From a bacterium (GTDB lineage Bacteria > Bacillota_I > Bacilli_A > RF39 > UBA660), in contig JAQXOT010000022.1 in assembly GCA_029099845.1 (NCBI GenBank), positions 1 to 38,809 on the forward strand: 38,809 bases of DNA, given 5' to 3'. This document shows positions 7,676-16,186 of the stretch, piece by piece. Position 1 is the first letter of the stretch. Each line of letters begins with the position of its first letter. The notes beneath the pieces were generated by a model. That model saw nothing but the letters and a program-made list of their open reading frames with translations. It did no database searches and was not told the DNA's origin. The translations under genes and the position numbers were made by a program.

Positions 7676-7709
7676 TTGTTGATTAGTTCAAATATTTGAA
7701 CTTTAATAT

Positions 7710-7761
7710 AAAACCAATCTTTATGTTTATTCTAAGGGAATAAGCAACTGATTGGTTTTTT
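7710..7761 (+). terminator. branched terminator after tRNA-Thr
   Basis: AAACCAATC pairs with GATTGGTTT, enclosing an inner hairpin (TTATTC-TAAG-GAATAA type), followed by TTTTTT. An 18-bp perfect palindrome (7685-7702) lies just upstream. Confidence 0.7.
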
Positions 7762-7820
7762 GTTAGGTAAAATTATGAAAAATAATGACTTTTATTTGTA
7801 TTTTTATATCAATAGTTTAA

Positions 7821-7849
7821 TTTACTTATTGACATTATAATGCTATAAT
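7821..7849 (+). promoter_or_regulatory. sigma-A type promoter of the ABC transporter operon
   Basis: TTTACT, a 17-bp spacer and TATAAT (7844-7849) lie about 36 bp before the TTG at 7885. Confidence 0.6.
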
Positions 7850-7884
7850 GTATTAAGATTTATGGTTTGAAAGGGGCGAGTTAT

Positions 7885-8583
7885 TTGGCTTTTATTGAGT
7901 TTAAGGATGTAGTTAAGGAATATAAGGGTTCTGTTAATGTTTTGGCGGTTGATAAGTGTTCTTTTAAAATTAATAAGGGTGAATTTGTGGTTATACTTGG
8001 TCAAAGTGGAGCGGGTAAGACAACTATTTTAAATATGCTTGGTGGAATGGATAGCCCAACTAGTGGAAAGATCATAGTAGACGGAAAGCGAGTAGATGAG
8101 TTTGATTATAAGGAATTAATAGAATATCGAAGAAGTGATATTGGTTTTGTTTTTCAATTTTATAATTTAATTGCTAATTTAACGACACTTGAAAATGTGG
8201 AGCTAGCTTGTCAGTTATCTAAAGATGCAATGGATCCTAGAGTGGTATTAACTTTAGTTGGACTTTTAGATCGAATAAATAACTTTCCATCTCAATTATC
8301 AGGTGGTGAACAGCAACGAGTTGCTATAGCTAGAGCTATTGCTAAAAATCCTAAAATATTGTTATGCGATGAACCAACAGGGGCACTTGATTCCCGTACT
8401 GGGCAGATGATTATTGATTTATTATTGAAAAATTGTAAAAATATGCAAATGACAACGGTTTTAATTACCCATAATTCGGCTATTGCTGAAGTGGCTGATA
8501 AAGTTATTACCATAAAAAATGGTACGGTTGAAAAGGTTTTAATAAATAAAAATCCTAAAAGAGTAGAAGAGATTGAGTGGTGA
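7885..8583 (+). CDS. ABC transporter ATP-binding protein (MacB/LolD type)
   Basis: This is the ATPase subunit for the FtsX-type permease that follows. Motifs in order are Walker A GQSGAGKTT (39-47), a Q-loop in FVFQFYNL, the signature LSGGEQQR, Walker B ILLCDEPTGALD and a switch histidine in LITHN. The FQFYNLI..LT.LENVELA pattern is that of the MacB/LolD/FtsE subfamily, which usually works in mechanotransmission, peptide export or antibiotic resistance rather than import. I chose TTG 7885 because AAAGGGG lies 8-9 nt upstream; a TTG at 7867 would precede that site. The permease start follows the stop codon by one base. Confidence 0.92.
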   Translation: MAFIEFKDVVKEYKGSVNVLAVDKCSFKINKGEFVVILGQSGAGKTTILNMLGGMDSPTSGKIIVDGKRVDEFDYKELIEYRRSDIGFVFQFYNLIANLTTLENVELACQLSKDAMDPRVVLTLVGLLDRINNFPSQLSGGEQQRVAIARAIAKNPKILLCDEPTGALDSRTGQMIIDLLLKNCKNMQMTTVLITHNSAIAEVADKVITIKNGTVEKVLINKNPKRVEEIEW

Positions 8584-8584
8584 T

Positions 8585-11002
8585 ATGATGCTACTTAGAA
8601 ATTCTTTAAGAAAAATTAAAAAATCCTTAGGAAGGTATTTATCACTATTAATTATTATTTTTATTGGGGTTTTGTTTTATTCGGGAATTATTGAAAGCGT
8701 TCCTAATATTAAAGATGTGCAAGCTAAGTATTATCAAGAAAGTAATTTAATGGATATAAAGCTTCTTAGTGATTTAGGATTTTTAGATGAAGATGTTGAT
8801 GCTATTGAAAAATTAGAAAATGTTGATTTAGCAGTGGGAAGTTATTCTAAGGATGTTTTAGTAGAAGATGATGTTGTTAGAATACATGCACTTTTAGATG
8901 AAATTAATAAGCCATATTTGATTGATGGAAGAATTCCGAGTAAAAAAAATGAGTGTTTGGCAGATGCAAATTTTTATAAAGTTGGCGATAAAATCAAAAT
9001 AAATGAGAAGTATACTGATGATTTGGAAAATTCAGTATATGAAGTTGTTGGGACGATATATTCACCAATATATACTAGTGATGATTATGGCAATAGTAGT
9101 ATTGGAAATGGTAAGTTGCACTCTTATATTTATGTTTTGAAAGATAATTTTAAGAGTCGTTATTATACTGAGGTTTTTATAGTGGCTTTAAAAAATAAGG
9201 AAAGTAAGCCATATTCAAATTCGTATAATAATAGTGTTTTAAAGGCTACTTCACAACTTAATAATTTAAAAGCAGAAAGACTTGATTTAAGAAAAAAAGA
9301 GATGGTTATGGCTAGTGGTGGAATGATTAGCTATGAGATGCTTGATGATTGCAACTGGTATGTTTTAAATAGAGACGATGTTGTTTCTTCTTATAGAATA
9401 CTTGAGAGTCAATATAATCAGGTTACAACTATTGCTAATGTTATACCTATATTTTTTATAGTAATTGTTGTGTTGATGACATCCAATACAATGAATAGAA
9501 TGATTATTGAAGAACGCGGTGAGATGGGAGCTTTATTGTCTCTTGGCTATTCAAATAAGCAGATTGTTTGGACTTATTTAATGTATGTTTTATCAGCTAC
9601 TTTATTGGGCTCTGTTTTGGGGTATTTTATTGGAACACTAACTTTACCAAGACTTGTTTATAACTGTTTTCTAATTAATTTTCCAGATATTACTTATAAG
9701 TTTAGGCTACCTTTATTTTTGGGGTGCGTACTTGTTTCTTGCTTGGTAATGATTATTGTGACTATATATGCAACACTCCGTGAATTAAAACAATGTCCAG
9801 CAAATTTACTTAGGCCGATTGCTCCTAAGATGGGAAAGACGATATTTATAGAAAGGTTTAGAAATATTTGGAATAGGTTATCATTTTCTTCTAAGGTGAC
9901 CCTACGTAATATTTCTAGATATAAAAAACGAGTTATTATGACTCTTTTAGGAACAGCTGGATGTACTTTTTTGATTATGATTGGTTTAGCTCTTAGAGAT
10001 AGTATTAATACTATTGGCAGTAAACAATATAATGATCTGTTTAAGTATGATAATCTTATCATTTTAAATGATAGTATTTCTTTAACTGATGATTTAGATA
10101 ATAAGGTTTTTACGGATTTAATTGATGATGTTCTTTATTTAAAACAAGAATCATTTAAAGCCGTTTTAGATGATAATAGTTTGGATATTTACCTTGTTGT
10201 TCCAGATGATGAGTATCTTTTTGAAAAGTATTATGCTTTGCCAGATGTTAATAATAAAGAAAGACTAAATCTTAGTAGTGATGGGGTTATTATTACTCCT
10301 AAATTACAGAAAAGATTTGATGTTTCGGTTGGAGATTATTTAGTTATTGAAAAAAGTGATAAGAAACAGTATAAGTTAAAAGTTAGTGGTGTAACAGAAA
10401 ACTATGTTGCTAATTATGTTTATATGAGTAAGGAGTTATATAATAAGACATTTAATGATGATCTTACTTATAATGCTTTAGTATCTAGCAATTTGATGTC
10501 AGAAGAGGAGATTGCGGTTAAATTATTAGATTCAGGAAAAGTACTTAGTGTTAATTTTTCTTCGGATTTAATACAAACAGCTAATAATATGATTAATGGC
10601 TTGAATGAAATTGTTGTATTATTAGTTATTATTTCTTCTATTTTAGCGTTTACAGTTTTATATAATTTAACGAATATTAATATTAGTGAGCGTACTCGAG
10701 AGATTGCAACATTGAAAGTTTTAGGGTTTAGAGATTTGGAGTCAAATGCTTATATTTATCGTGAAACACTAATAACAGTTATTGTTGGTATTATAATAGG
10801 TTTATTAATTACTCCACCAATTCATAGTTTGATTATGGATTTATTAGAGGTAGATACAATTGTTTTTTTACGACAAATTAAATTGAAAAGTTATGTATTT
10901 TCTTTTGCTTTGACTTTACTGTTTGCTATTATTATGCAATGGATAACGTATTTTAAAATAAAGAAAATTAATATGACTGAGTCATTGAAATCGGTTGAAT
11001 AA
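8585..11002 (+). CDS. ABC transporter permease with two FtsX domains
   Basis: This is the membrane subunit partnering the preceding ATPase. It has about eight membrane helices: one near the N terminus (about 15-36), a group of three at about 285-400, one at about 450-470 and three at about 685-795, with large extracytoplasmic domains in between. This is the duplicated-FtsX layout of long MacB-type or lipoprotein-type permeases. ERGEMGALLSLGYS and ERTREIATLKVLGF are the coupling helices typical of FtsX repeats. I chose ATG 8585 over a TTG at 8573. Substrate is unknown. Related pairs export peptides or lipids or regulate wall hydrolases; the next gene, possibly a papain-like peptidase, would fit the last idea. 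Confidence 0.9.
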   Translation: MMLLRNSLRKIKKSLGRYLSLLIIIFIGVLFYSGIIESVPNIKDVQAKYYQESNLMDIKLLSDLGFLDEDVDAIEKLENVDLAVGSYSKDVLVEDDVVRIHALLDEINKPYLIDGRIPSKKNECLADANFYKVGDKIKINEKYTDDLENSVYEVVGTIYSPIYTSDDYGNSSIGNGKLHSYIYVLKDNFKSRYYTEVFIVALKNKESKPYSNSYNNSVLKATSQLNNLKAERLDLRKKEMVMASGGMISYEMLDDCNWYVLNRDDVVSSYRILESQYNQVTTIANVIPIFFIVIVVLMTSNTMNRMIIEERGEMGALLSLGYSNKQIVWTYLMYVLSATLLGSVLGYFIGTLTLPRLVYNCFLINFPDITYKFRLPLFLGCVLVSCLVMIIVTIYATLRELKQCPANLLRPIAPKMGKTIFIERFRNIWNRLSFSSKVTLRNISRYKKRVIMTLLGTAGCTFLIMIGLALRDSINTIGSKQYNDLFKYDNLIILNDSISLTDDLDNKVFTDLIDDVLYLKQESFKAVLDDNSLDIYLVVPDDEYLFEKYYALPDVNNKERLNLSSDGVIITPKLQKRFDVSVGDYLVIEKSDKKQYKLKVSGVTENYVANYVYMSKELYNKTFNDDLTYNALVSSNLMSEEEIAVKLLDSGKVLSVNFSSDLIQTANNMINGLNEIVVLLVIISSILAFTVLYNLTNINISERTREIATLKVLGFRDLESNAYIYRETLITVIVGIIIGLLITPPIHSLIMDLLEVDTIVFLRQIKLKSYVFSFALTLLFAIIMQWITYFKIKKINMTESLKSVE

Positions 11003-11033
11003 AAATAGTAATTTAAATTAGTAGAGGTGTAGT

Positions 11034-11576
11034 GTGCGAAGAAGTAGTAAAATTAAGGTTTATATTGTTTTAACGTATACAGGGACATTGCTTTCAAAAA
11101 TTATTAAGTGCTATACCAAAGAAGAATATAGTCATGTATCACTGGCTTTGGATAAAAATTTAAATAAGATGTATAGTTTTGGAAGACTTAATCCTTATAA
11201 TCCTTTTATTGGCGGATTTGTTCATGAGGGAGTTAATATTGGAACATTTAAGAGATTTAAAAATACTAAGGCACTTATATGTTCTTTAGAACTTAGTTGT
11301 AGCCAATATCGAAAATTAAAGCAAATAGTTAAAAAGATGGAACGAAAAAAAGCTATGTATAAATTTAATACAATAGGTTTGTTTGCAGCGGCTTTTAATA
11401 TAAGAATTAGGAGAAAATATTATTTTTATTGTGCTGAGTTTGTAAAGTACTTATTAGATGAAGCTAATATTAATTCAAAATTACCTGATACTATTAAGCC
11501 GATGGATTTTAAAAAGATAAGTGGTTTGCAGATAGAATATATGGGAATGTTGAAAAATTATCAATTAACTTATTAG
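11034..11576 (+). CDS. permuted NlpC/P60-like (YiiX/DUF830-type) protein
   Basis: This 180-aa protein matches a conserved Firmicutes family I place in the circularly permuted papain-like fold. The His motif SHVSLALD (H34) precedes the Cys motif FYCAEFVKYLL (C133), the reverse of classic NlpC/P60 order. YSFGRLNPYNPFIGGFV (about 47-63) is the family's other conserved block. There is no signal peptide or membrane helix, so it is probably cytoplasmic. It starts with GTG behind GAGGTG and lies 31 bp after the ABC permease, probably in the same operon. Substrate could be a lipid, amide or peptide and is not shown by the sequence. Confidence 0.75.
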   Translation: MRRSSKIKVYIVLTYTGTLLSKIIKCYTKEEYSHVSLALDKNLNKMYSFGRLNPYNPFIGGFVHEGVNIGTFKRFKNTKALICSLELSCSQYRKLKQIVKKMERKKAMYKFNTIGLFAAAFNIRIRRKYYFYCAEFVKYLLDEANINSKLPDTIKPMDFKKISGLQIEYMGMLKNYQLTY

Positions 11577-11684
11577 AAACAAAATAATTTAATTTTAGTT
11601 AATATTTATGATATTAAGAGAAATTTATTTCATATACCTTGGTAGTTTTTCATATAATTTTTTAGGAAATGGTAAGTTTTACTA

Positions 11685-11713
11685 TTGAAATATTTTCTTG
11701 GTAATGTTACTAT
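11685..11713 (+). promoter_or_regulatory. promoter of the riboswitch-antiporter unit
   Basis: TTGAAA (11685-11690), a 17-bp spacer and TACTAT (11708-11713, with upstream TGT) put the transcript start at about 11720, immediately before the aptamer. Confidence 0.65.
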
Positions 11714-11721
11714 TTTATTGA

Positions 11722-11825
11722 TACAAGGGAGTAGTTTACACTATATTTGGTGTTTGTATGGCGTCAGCCGATATATTATATGTATCCGCTATATAAGAAT
11801 ACTGTTGTATTTTAACGAGACTTGA
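11722..11825 (+). ncRNA. putative yybP-ykoY (Mn2+) riboswitch aptamer
   Basis: The leader has yybP-ykoY-like elements: a 5' CAAGGGAGTAG strand, several internal hairpins (ACAC/GTGT at about 11739-11753; GGC-GTCA-GCC at 11760-11769), and a 3' AACGAGACTTG strand resembling the conserved AACAAGACC element. CAAG (11724-11727) pairs with CTTG (11821-11824) to close P1. That same 3' strand is the 5' arm of the terminator at 11818-11851, so ligand binding should stabilise the aptamer and turn expression on. The downstream cation antiporter fits. The family is recognised from memory of its consensus, not by a covariance search. Confidence 0.7.
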
Positions 11826-11851
11826 GGACGGGAGTTCTTGAGTCTTTTTTT
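11818..11851 (+). terminator. riboswitch expression-platform terminator
   Basis: A 12-bp stem (AGACTTGAGGAC, 11818-11829, with GTTCTTGAGTCT, 11834-11845, three G-U pairs) with a GGGA loop runs into a T tract. It sits directly upstream of the antiporter's AAAGGGG site and shares ACTTG with the aptamer P1. Confidence 0.85.
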
Positions 11852-11868
11852 AGAGAAAGGGGCTTTTT

Positions 11869-12810
11869 ATGATTAGTATTATTTGGATTATAATTGGTTT
11901 TATTTTATTAATTAAATGTGCTGATATATTTGTTGATGGGTGTTCTAATGTGGCAAAGGCACTGGGAATTCCTTCACTTATAATTGGACTTACTATTGTG
12001 GCTTTTGGGACAAGTGCGCCAGAGGCGGCTGTTAGTGTTGTTGCTTCTTTAAAGGGAATGAATGATATTTCTCTTGGTAATGTTGTTGGTTCTAATATTT
12101 GTAATTTGTTACTAGTACTTGGTGTTAGTGGATTGAGTGGATGTTTAGTAGCTAAGAAAAAAATAGTTACAAGGGATTTTGTATATGCTATTTTTTCTAG
12201 TATTGTGATGATTATTATGAGTTTTGGGTATTTTACTAATGGTGGTAGTAAAGGAATAATTGATAGGACCGATGGCTTAATTTTATTGTGTTTTTTAGGA
12301 ATTTATTTATATGTTTTAATTTGTGATGCGATTAAAACGGCAAAAAAGAAAGAAGAAAAGAAAAAGTTTGAAATAAAGGATATATTTTATATTATTATTG
12401 GAATTATAGGAATTGTTCTTGGAGGACAAATTGTAGTTAATAATGCTGTTTTAATTGCTAAGATGTTAAAAGTTAGTCAGAATGTAATTGCATTAACAAT
12501 TGTTGCAATTGGTACATCATTACCAGAACTTGTAACTAGTGTTGTAGCAGCACATAAGGGAGAATCGGATATTGCGATTGGAAATGTTGTAGGTTCAAAT
12601 ATTTTTAATGTGTTTTTTATTTTAGGATTAGCTAGTGTTATTAGTCCGATTACTTATGGAATTGAATCGTTTATTGATATAATTATTATGTTTTTTTCAA
12701 GTATTTTAGTTTATATTTTGACACTTAAAAATTTTAGAATTGGTAATAAAAAAGGAATAATATTACTTAGCATGTATATTATTTATATGATATATATTTT
12801 AATAAGGTAA
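11869..12810 (+). CDS. calcium/sodium (CaCA) antiporter, YrbG type
   Basis: This 313-aa membrane protein exchanges Ca2+ (or another divalent cation) for Na+/H+. It has about ten membrane helices and the internal duplication of the CaCA superfamily: VAFGTSAPEAAVSVVASLKG and VAIGTSLPELVTSVVAAHKG are the two alpha repeats, each with the ion-coordinating G-T-S-x-PE core and followed by the GNVVGSNI motif. The two halves are joined by a Lys/Glu-rich cytoplasmic loop near residues 155-168. It starts at ATG 11869 behind AGAAAGGGG. It is monocistronic and apparently controlled by the leader riboswitch, so Mn2+ may be a relevant ligand or substrate. Confidence 0.92.
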   Translation: MISIIWIIIGFILLIKCADIFVDGCSNVAKALGIPSLIIGLTIVAFGTSAPEAAVSVVASLKGMNDISLGNVVGSNICNLLLVLGVSGLSGCLVAKKKIVTRDFVYAIFSSIVMIIMSFGYFTNGGSKGIIDRTDGLILLCFLGIYLYVLICDAIKTAKKKEEKKKFEIKDIFYIIIGIIGIVLGGQIVVNNAVLIAKMLKVSQNVIALTIVAIGTSLPELVTSVVAAHKGESDIAIGNVVGSNIFNVFFILGLASVISPITYGIESFIDIIIMFFSSILVYILTLKNFRIGNKKGIILLSMYIIYMIYILIR

Positions 12811-12912
12811 TATTTTTATGTTAGTTTTTTAGGTTATTTGTTTTATTTAGATGATTTTATAAATTTAGAATGTTTTAAATAATTTAATATTTTATGGTAA
12901 TAAAAATTTTTG

Positions 12913-12941
12913 TTTACTTTTTTATTGATTTGTGTTATAAT
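12913..12941 (+). promoter_or_regulatory. sigma-A type promoter
   Basis: TTTACT, a 17-bp spacer and TATAAT (12936-12941, with upstream TGT) precede the gene at 12974. It has the same -35 as the promoter at 7821. Confidence 0.6.
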
Positions 12942-12973
12942 ATGACAGCAGCAATAAAAGAGGGGAAATGTTT

Positions 12974-14041
12974 ATGAATTTTGATATGAGAATTAGAGAT
13001 GTAGAAATTGCTTCAAAAATTGCCGAATTTGTAAAATCGCGATTATTGAACAATCAAGCAGTTATTAAAAACAATGAGGTTGATGCTGTTAGTGCTCAAG
13101 AGGCACTTTTAGAGTTAAAAGCTATTCAGGATGGTATTAGTGCATGGAGTTATCCTTTGCAGTATACTAGTGAGTACAAAAAATTGAAAGAAAGATGTTC
13201 TGGAACTATTGATTTTACTGATCAAGAAATTGATGAAATTACAGAAACACTTAATCAAGCAATTAGAACTTGTGGTTTACCTAAAAATATGTTTTATTTT
13301 GATGTTTTAACGTTTTCAGTAGTGGAACTTGATAGATTAGTAGATTATAAAATTTCAACATTACCAGGAAAATATGAAAATGATGAAATTTATCAAAGAG
13401 CTGTTAAATGGCGAGATTGTTTACAACTAGGACAAGGACCTATGCATTATCAACCATTTTCAGCAATGATTTATTGTGGCTATCCAAGATGTGCATTTAT
13501 GATAGCCGATGATGATGGAGTCATCTATGAAGTAGATAATAATTTGGTTGTAAAAACGGATAATATAGAACATATATTGAAAGAAGATATAACAAAGAAG
13601 TTTAGTGATGATGAATTAGATAATGCTTTAGAGGTTGCTGCTAATTGGTGGACTAAGGCATTTACTGATCCTATGTTTGTAATTCGTTATAATAGTAATG
13701 TAAGCTTTATTAGTTCTGTTTTGGCATTATGTTATAATATGTATGGTCAACAAATTTCTAAGGAAACTTCAGAAGTATTTAAGCAAAGTTTGAAAGAAGA
13801 AATTAAAGAAGGTATTGAAAAGACTGGACATTATACAATTAAAGTTAATTGTGATATTGATCAAAGCTTAAAGAATGCAGTTCTTAAAGCAGATATGAAA
13901 GCAATTGATTATTCATTAAGAACTGTTATGGATATTACACCAGAGGAAGTTATTTTAAAAATTGGTAGTGGTGAAAATAATACCCAAGTTTTATATAGTG
14001 CAAAAGAAAAAAGCAAACAAAAGTCTTTAAATAAAAGGTAG
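12974..14041 (+). CDS. unknown soluble protein, 355 aa
   Basis: I do not recognise this protein. It has no signal peptide or membrane segment. The N-terminal 110 or so residues look helical (DVEIASKIAEFVKSRLL, EALLELKAIQDG), followed by a mixed region with an aromatic- and Cys-bearing stretch YQPFSAMIYCGYPRCAFM (about 157-174), an acidic ADDDGVIYEVDNN, and a helical C-terminal half. The first ATG (12968) is only 2 nt from AGAGGGG, so I use ATG 12974. It is monocistronic between its own promoter and a hairpin terminator overlapping its stop codon. Codon use is like its neighbours, so it is probably lineage-specific rather than recently acquired. Confidence 0.75.
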   Translation: MNFDMRIRDVEIASKIAEFVKSRLLNNQAVIKNNEVDAVSAQEALLELKAIQDGISAWSYPLQYTSEYKKLKERCSGTIDFTDQEIDEITETLNQAIRTCGLPKNMFYFDVLTFSVVELDRLVDYKISTLPGKYENDEIYQRAVKWRDCLQLGQGPMHYQPFSAMIYCGYPRCAFMIADDDGVIYEVDNNLVVKTDNIEHILKEDITKKFSDDELDNALEVAANWWTKAFTDPMFVIRYNSNVSFISSVLALCYNMYGQQISKETSEVFKQSLKEEIKEGIEKTGHYTIKVNCDIDQSLKNAVLKADMKAIDYSLRTVMDITPEEVILKIGSGENNTQVLYSAKEKSKQKSLNKR

Positions 14042-14061
14042 CTAGTATAGCTACTTTTTTT
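14038..14061 (+). terminator. intrinsic terminator overlapping the stop codon
   Basis: GTAGCTA (14038-14044) and TAGCTAC (14048-14054) flank a 3-nt loop, followed by seven T. The stop codon TAG (14039-14041) is in the 5' arm. Confidence 0.85.
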
Positions 14062-14110
14062 GTGTCAATAATAGTTAAGTTTTGTAAATATAGTTTGTGA
14101 TTTTTAGAAA

Positions 14111-14121
14111 TGTGATATAAT
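14111..14121 (+). promoter_or_regulatory. -10 box of the tkt operon
   Basis: TGTGATATAAT with TATAAT at 14116-14121; the -35 is weak. The in-frame ATG at 14120 overlaps this -10, so translation must start later. Confidence 0.5.
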
Positions 14122-14146
14122 GTATGCAATGAATGAGGTGATTTAC

Positions 14147-16135
14147 GTGAATATAGAAAAGGACGATAATGAGATTAATCAAGAGAGAATAATTGATCAA
14201 ATTCGTTGTTTAGGTATTGATATGATTGATGAAGCTGCGAGTGGGCATCCTGGTATTGTTTTGGGAGCAGCACCGATTTTATATACTTTATATGCTCATC
14301 ATTTGCGTTTTGATCCTAAAAATCCTAATTATTTTAATCGTGATAGATTTGTTATGTCAGCGGGACATGGTTCAGCACTTCTTTATTCAATTTTAAATTT
14401 GGCTGGTTTTGATGTTAGCCTTGATGATTTGAAAAGGTTTAGACAAATCGATTCTAAAACACCAGGACATCCAGAGTATGGTGTTACTCCTGGTGTTGAT
14501 GCAACAACAGGGCCACTTGGACAGGGCTTAGCTATGGGAGTTGGTATGGCTATTGCTGAGGCCAATCTTAGCAAGCGATTTAATACACCAGAATGTGAAA
14601 TTATTGATTATAATACTTATGTTTTATGTAGTGATGGCGATTTAATGGAAGGAATTAGCTATGAAGCAGCATCCCTTGCTGGTAATTTGAAATTAAATAA
14701 ATTAATAGTTTTATATGATTCCAATAAAATATCATTAGATGGAGATGTTAATTTAACTTTTACGGATAACATTTCTATGAGATTTCTTTCCTTAGGCTTT
14801 AATGTTATTACGGTAAGCGATGGAGAAAATTATGAGGCTATATCTAAGGCAATAGAAGAAGCTAAGGCTAGTACTGATCGACCTACGTTAATTGAAATTA
14901 ATACTACTATAGGTAAGCATTCGGTTTTAGAAGGAACTAATGCTTGTCATGGTAGTCCTTTAAAAAAGGAAGATATTTCAGCTATTAAGGAAAAGCTAGG
15001 ATTTCGTGATATACCATTTGCTGTTTCTCAAAATATTTGTGATGATTTTAGGTATTTTATTGATAAAAGATGTCAGAATTTAGTTAGTGATTTTAATATT
15101 AAATTGGCTAGTCTTACGGAGGAAAAAAGACAAGAATTAGAATATTTGATGGGTACTAATAAACAAATCCCTGTTGCAGAGTTTATTTATGATCCACCAG
15201 TTGATAAAGCAGAAGCACCAAGAGATACATCTTCTAAAATATTGAATTCTATAGCGATTAATAATCCAAATGTTATGGGGGGAAGTGCTGATTTATTTTC
15301 ATCTAATAAAACATACATTAAAGATGGAGGCAATTTTAGTTCAGATAATTATTTAGGTAAGAATATTTATTTTGGTGTTAGAGAGCATGCTATGGGAGCT
15401 ATTCTTAATGGTATGGCTTTATGTGGATTTAGGCCTTATGGTTCAACATTCTTAAGTTTTAGTGATTATATGCGACCTGCTATTAGGCTAGCGGCGATGA
15501 TGGATTTAGCAGTTACTTATATTTTCACTCATGATTCGATTAGTGTTGGAGAAGATGGACCTACACATCAACCAGTAGAGCAATTATTGGCATTACGTTC
15601 TGTACCTAATTTGGATGTTTTTAGGCCAGCAGATGCTAATGAGGTAATTGGAACTTATTTAGCTATTATGGAGAAAAAGAGTGGCCCAGCGGTTATTTGC
15701 CTTTCGAAAACTAAATTGCCAATACTAGAAACGACAAAGGCAAAAGATGTAGAAAAAGGTGGATACGTAGTATTTGAACCCGAAAGAAAGGCTAATGGGA
15801 TTATTATATCTACTGGTGAAGAAGTTCATTTGGCAATTGAAGTTGCTAAAAGACTTAAGGTTAAAGGAATTGATATTAGAGTTGTGTCTATGCCTAATTT
15901 AAATAGATTTTTAAGGCAAGACCCAGAATATATTGATGAAGTTTTACCAGTAGAAATTAGAAAAATAGTTATTGAAGCAGGATCTTCATTTGCTTGGAAT
16001 TGTTTGATTTTTAATGACAAGTATATAATATCTTTAGATCAGTTTGGAGCAAGTGGCAAAAAAGAAGATGTTTATAAAAAATATGGGTTTGATGTTGATA
16101 GTTTAGAAGAAAAAGTAGAAGATTTATTAAAATAA
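14147..16135 (+). CDS. tkt: transketolase
   Basis: This thiamine-diphosphate enzyme of the pentose phosphate pathway moves two-carbon units between ketoses and aldoses. Its 662 aa is full length. The thiamine-binding segment SDGDLMEGISYEAASLAG, the early ASGHPG motif, the pyrimidine-domain VREHAMGAILNGMAL and the HDSISVGEDGPTHQP block are all intact. I chose GTG 14147 because GAGGTG lies 7 nt upstream and the earlier in-frame ATG (14120) lies inside the promoter. It heads the unit tkt-sirA-yneF, the order known from Bacillus, with 51 bp to sirA. Confidence 0.97.
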   Translation: MNIEKDDNEINQERIIDQIRCLGIDMIDEAASGHPGIVLGAAPILYTLYAHHLRFDPKNPNYFNRDRFVMSAGHGSALLYSILNLAGFDVSLDDLKRFRQIDSKTPGHPEYGVTPGVDATTGPLGQGLAMGVGMAIAEANLSKRFNTPECEIIDYNTYVLCSDGDLMEGISYEAASLAGNLKLNKLIVLYDSNKISLDGDVNLTFTDNISMRFLSLGFNVITVSDGENYEAISKAIEEAKASTDRPTLIEINTTIGKHSVLEGTNACHGSPLKKEDISAIKEKLGFRDIPFAVSQNICDDFRYFIDKRCQNLVSDFNIKLASLTEEKRQELEYLMGTNKQIPVAEFIYDPPVDKAEAPRDTSSKILNSIAINNPNVMGGSADLFSSNKTYIKDGGNFSSDNYLGKNIYFGVREHAMGAILNGMALCGFRPYGSTFLSFSDYMRPAIRLAAMMDLAVTYIFTHDSISVGEDGPTHQPVEQLLALRSVPNLDVFRPADANEVIGTYLAIMEKKSGPAVICLSKTKLPILETTKAKDVEKGGYVVFEPERKANGIIISTGEEVHLAIEVAKRLKVKGIDIRVVSMPNLNRFLRQDPEYIDEVLPVEIRKIVIEAGSSFAWNCLIFNDKYIISLDQFGASGKKEDVYKKYGFDVDSLEEKVEDLLK

Positions 16136-16186
16136 TATTCGACTTAAATAGACTTTTATATTTGTTACTATTAAATAGGTGATAAT

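Noticed and set aside
8292-8513. minus-strand frame inside the ABC ATPase gene
   Set aside because: It lies fully within a gene with intact Walker motifs and has no supporting signals.
9694-10062. 122-aa minus-strand frame inside the ABC permease
   Set aside because: It is antisense to a clear FtsX-type permease and has no ribosome binding site.
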